A program made the translations under genes and the position numbers. The notes under the pieces were generated by a model. That model saw nothing but the letters and a program-made list of their open reading frames with translations, searched no databases and had not been told where the DNA came from. A DNA stretch of 64,000 nt from Notospermus geniculatus (lineage: Eukaryota; Nemertea; Pilidiophora; Heteronemertea; Lineidae): NCBI GenBank assembly GCA_002633025.1, contig NMRB01000180.1:364378-428377 (forward strand). The letters run 5' to 3'. Below, piece by piece: positions 63,802 through 64,000 of this stretch (position 1 is its first letter; the number at the start of each line of letters is the position of its first letter).

Positions 63802-64000
63802 CTGAAAATAGAGAGAAAAAAGGAGGATCGCCGATGGAAGGAGCCCTCTCTCGGAGCGGGCAGATCGAGCGCGTCGAAAGTTGGCCCAGCTTTCTCGATA
63901 ACAGTTAATAGAATGTAAACGATCAAAAGCCTTACTAGTGCCCAGCATTCCCTAATAAACTGGCGTACACCATCGTTACACGGTGCTATAACCCTCGCGG
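63802..64000. other. Start of next intron of channel B
   Basis: On the - strand a pyrimidine-rich tract (TTTTTTCTCTCTATTTTCAG) leads into the exon at 63801, so this is intron. No coding segment is visible up to the window edge. Confidence 0.6.

Noticed and set aside
1-64000. CRISPR arrays, operons, phage or bacterial features
   Set aside because: Split exons, SINE-like repeats and animal protein families show this is a eukaryotic genome. No direct-repeat/spacer pattern is present.

Overview
This is animal nuclear DNA, not microbial. It has long non-coding spacers, GT/AG-split exons, many fold-back (MITE-like) transposons, tRNA-like SINE heads and metazoan protein families. The abundance of the word GTAGGCCTAC and of ACATGTACATGT runs, together with a tandem array of intronless rhodopsin-type receptors, suggests a marine invertebrate. 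A deuterostome such as an echinoderm or hemichordate is possible, but the lineage is an inference I cannot prove.

Region 1 (1-23.8 kb): a head-to-tail array of single-exon class A GPCR genes, all on the + strand. Complete genes start at 973, 3112, 6281, 11762, 15273, 17495 and 22634. A wrecked copy lies at 9.8-10.45 kb and a 5' half-gene at 19083-19466. The receptors fall into sub-families that also share flanking DNA: (973, 3112), (6281, 11762), (15273, 17495, wrecked copy), (19083, 31624, 42105), and the divergent 22634 gene alone. Part of the array grew by duplication of a roughly 5.8-kb two-gene unit (4.64-10.45 kb against 10.45-16.3 kb).

Region 2 (23.8-31 kb): a long stretch with no gene I can recognise. 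It holds a tRNA-like SINE head and several fold-back elements.

Region 3 (31-52.5 kb): two tandem copies of a 10.5-11 kb unit (30983-41448 and 41449-52508). Each carries an orphan GPCR 3' end, one complete GPCR gene (31624 or 42105) and, on the - strand, the first two coding exons of a calbindin/secretagogin-like EF-hand protein. Comparing the copies shows transposon gain, an inverted internal segment, a minisatellite of 3 versus 4 units, and palindromes reduced to one arm. The modest divergence means the copies could be a true tandem duplication or two haplotypes laid end to end by the assembler.

Region 4 (52.5-64 kb): two tandem DEG/ENaC (ASIC-like) channel genes on the - strand, each with six matching exons visible and the 5' exon(s) absent. 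Between them is a 1.4-kb-armed inverted repeat that duplicates part of the first channel gene on the + strand. It ends exactly at a single N, so an assembly artefact is a serious alternative.

The receptors are probably seven-helix surface receptors for peptides or chemical cues, and the DEG/ENaC proteins are sodium-channel subunits. The window does not show that the two work together.
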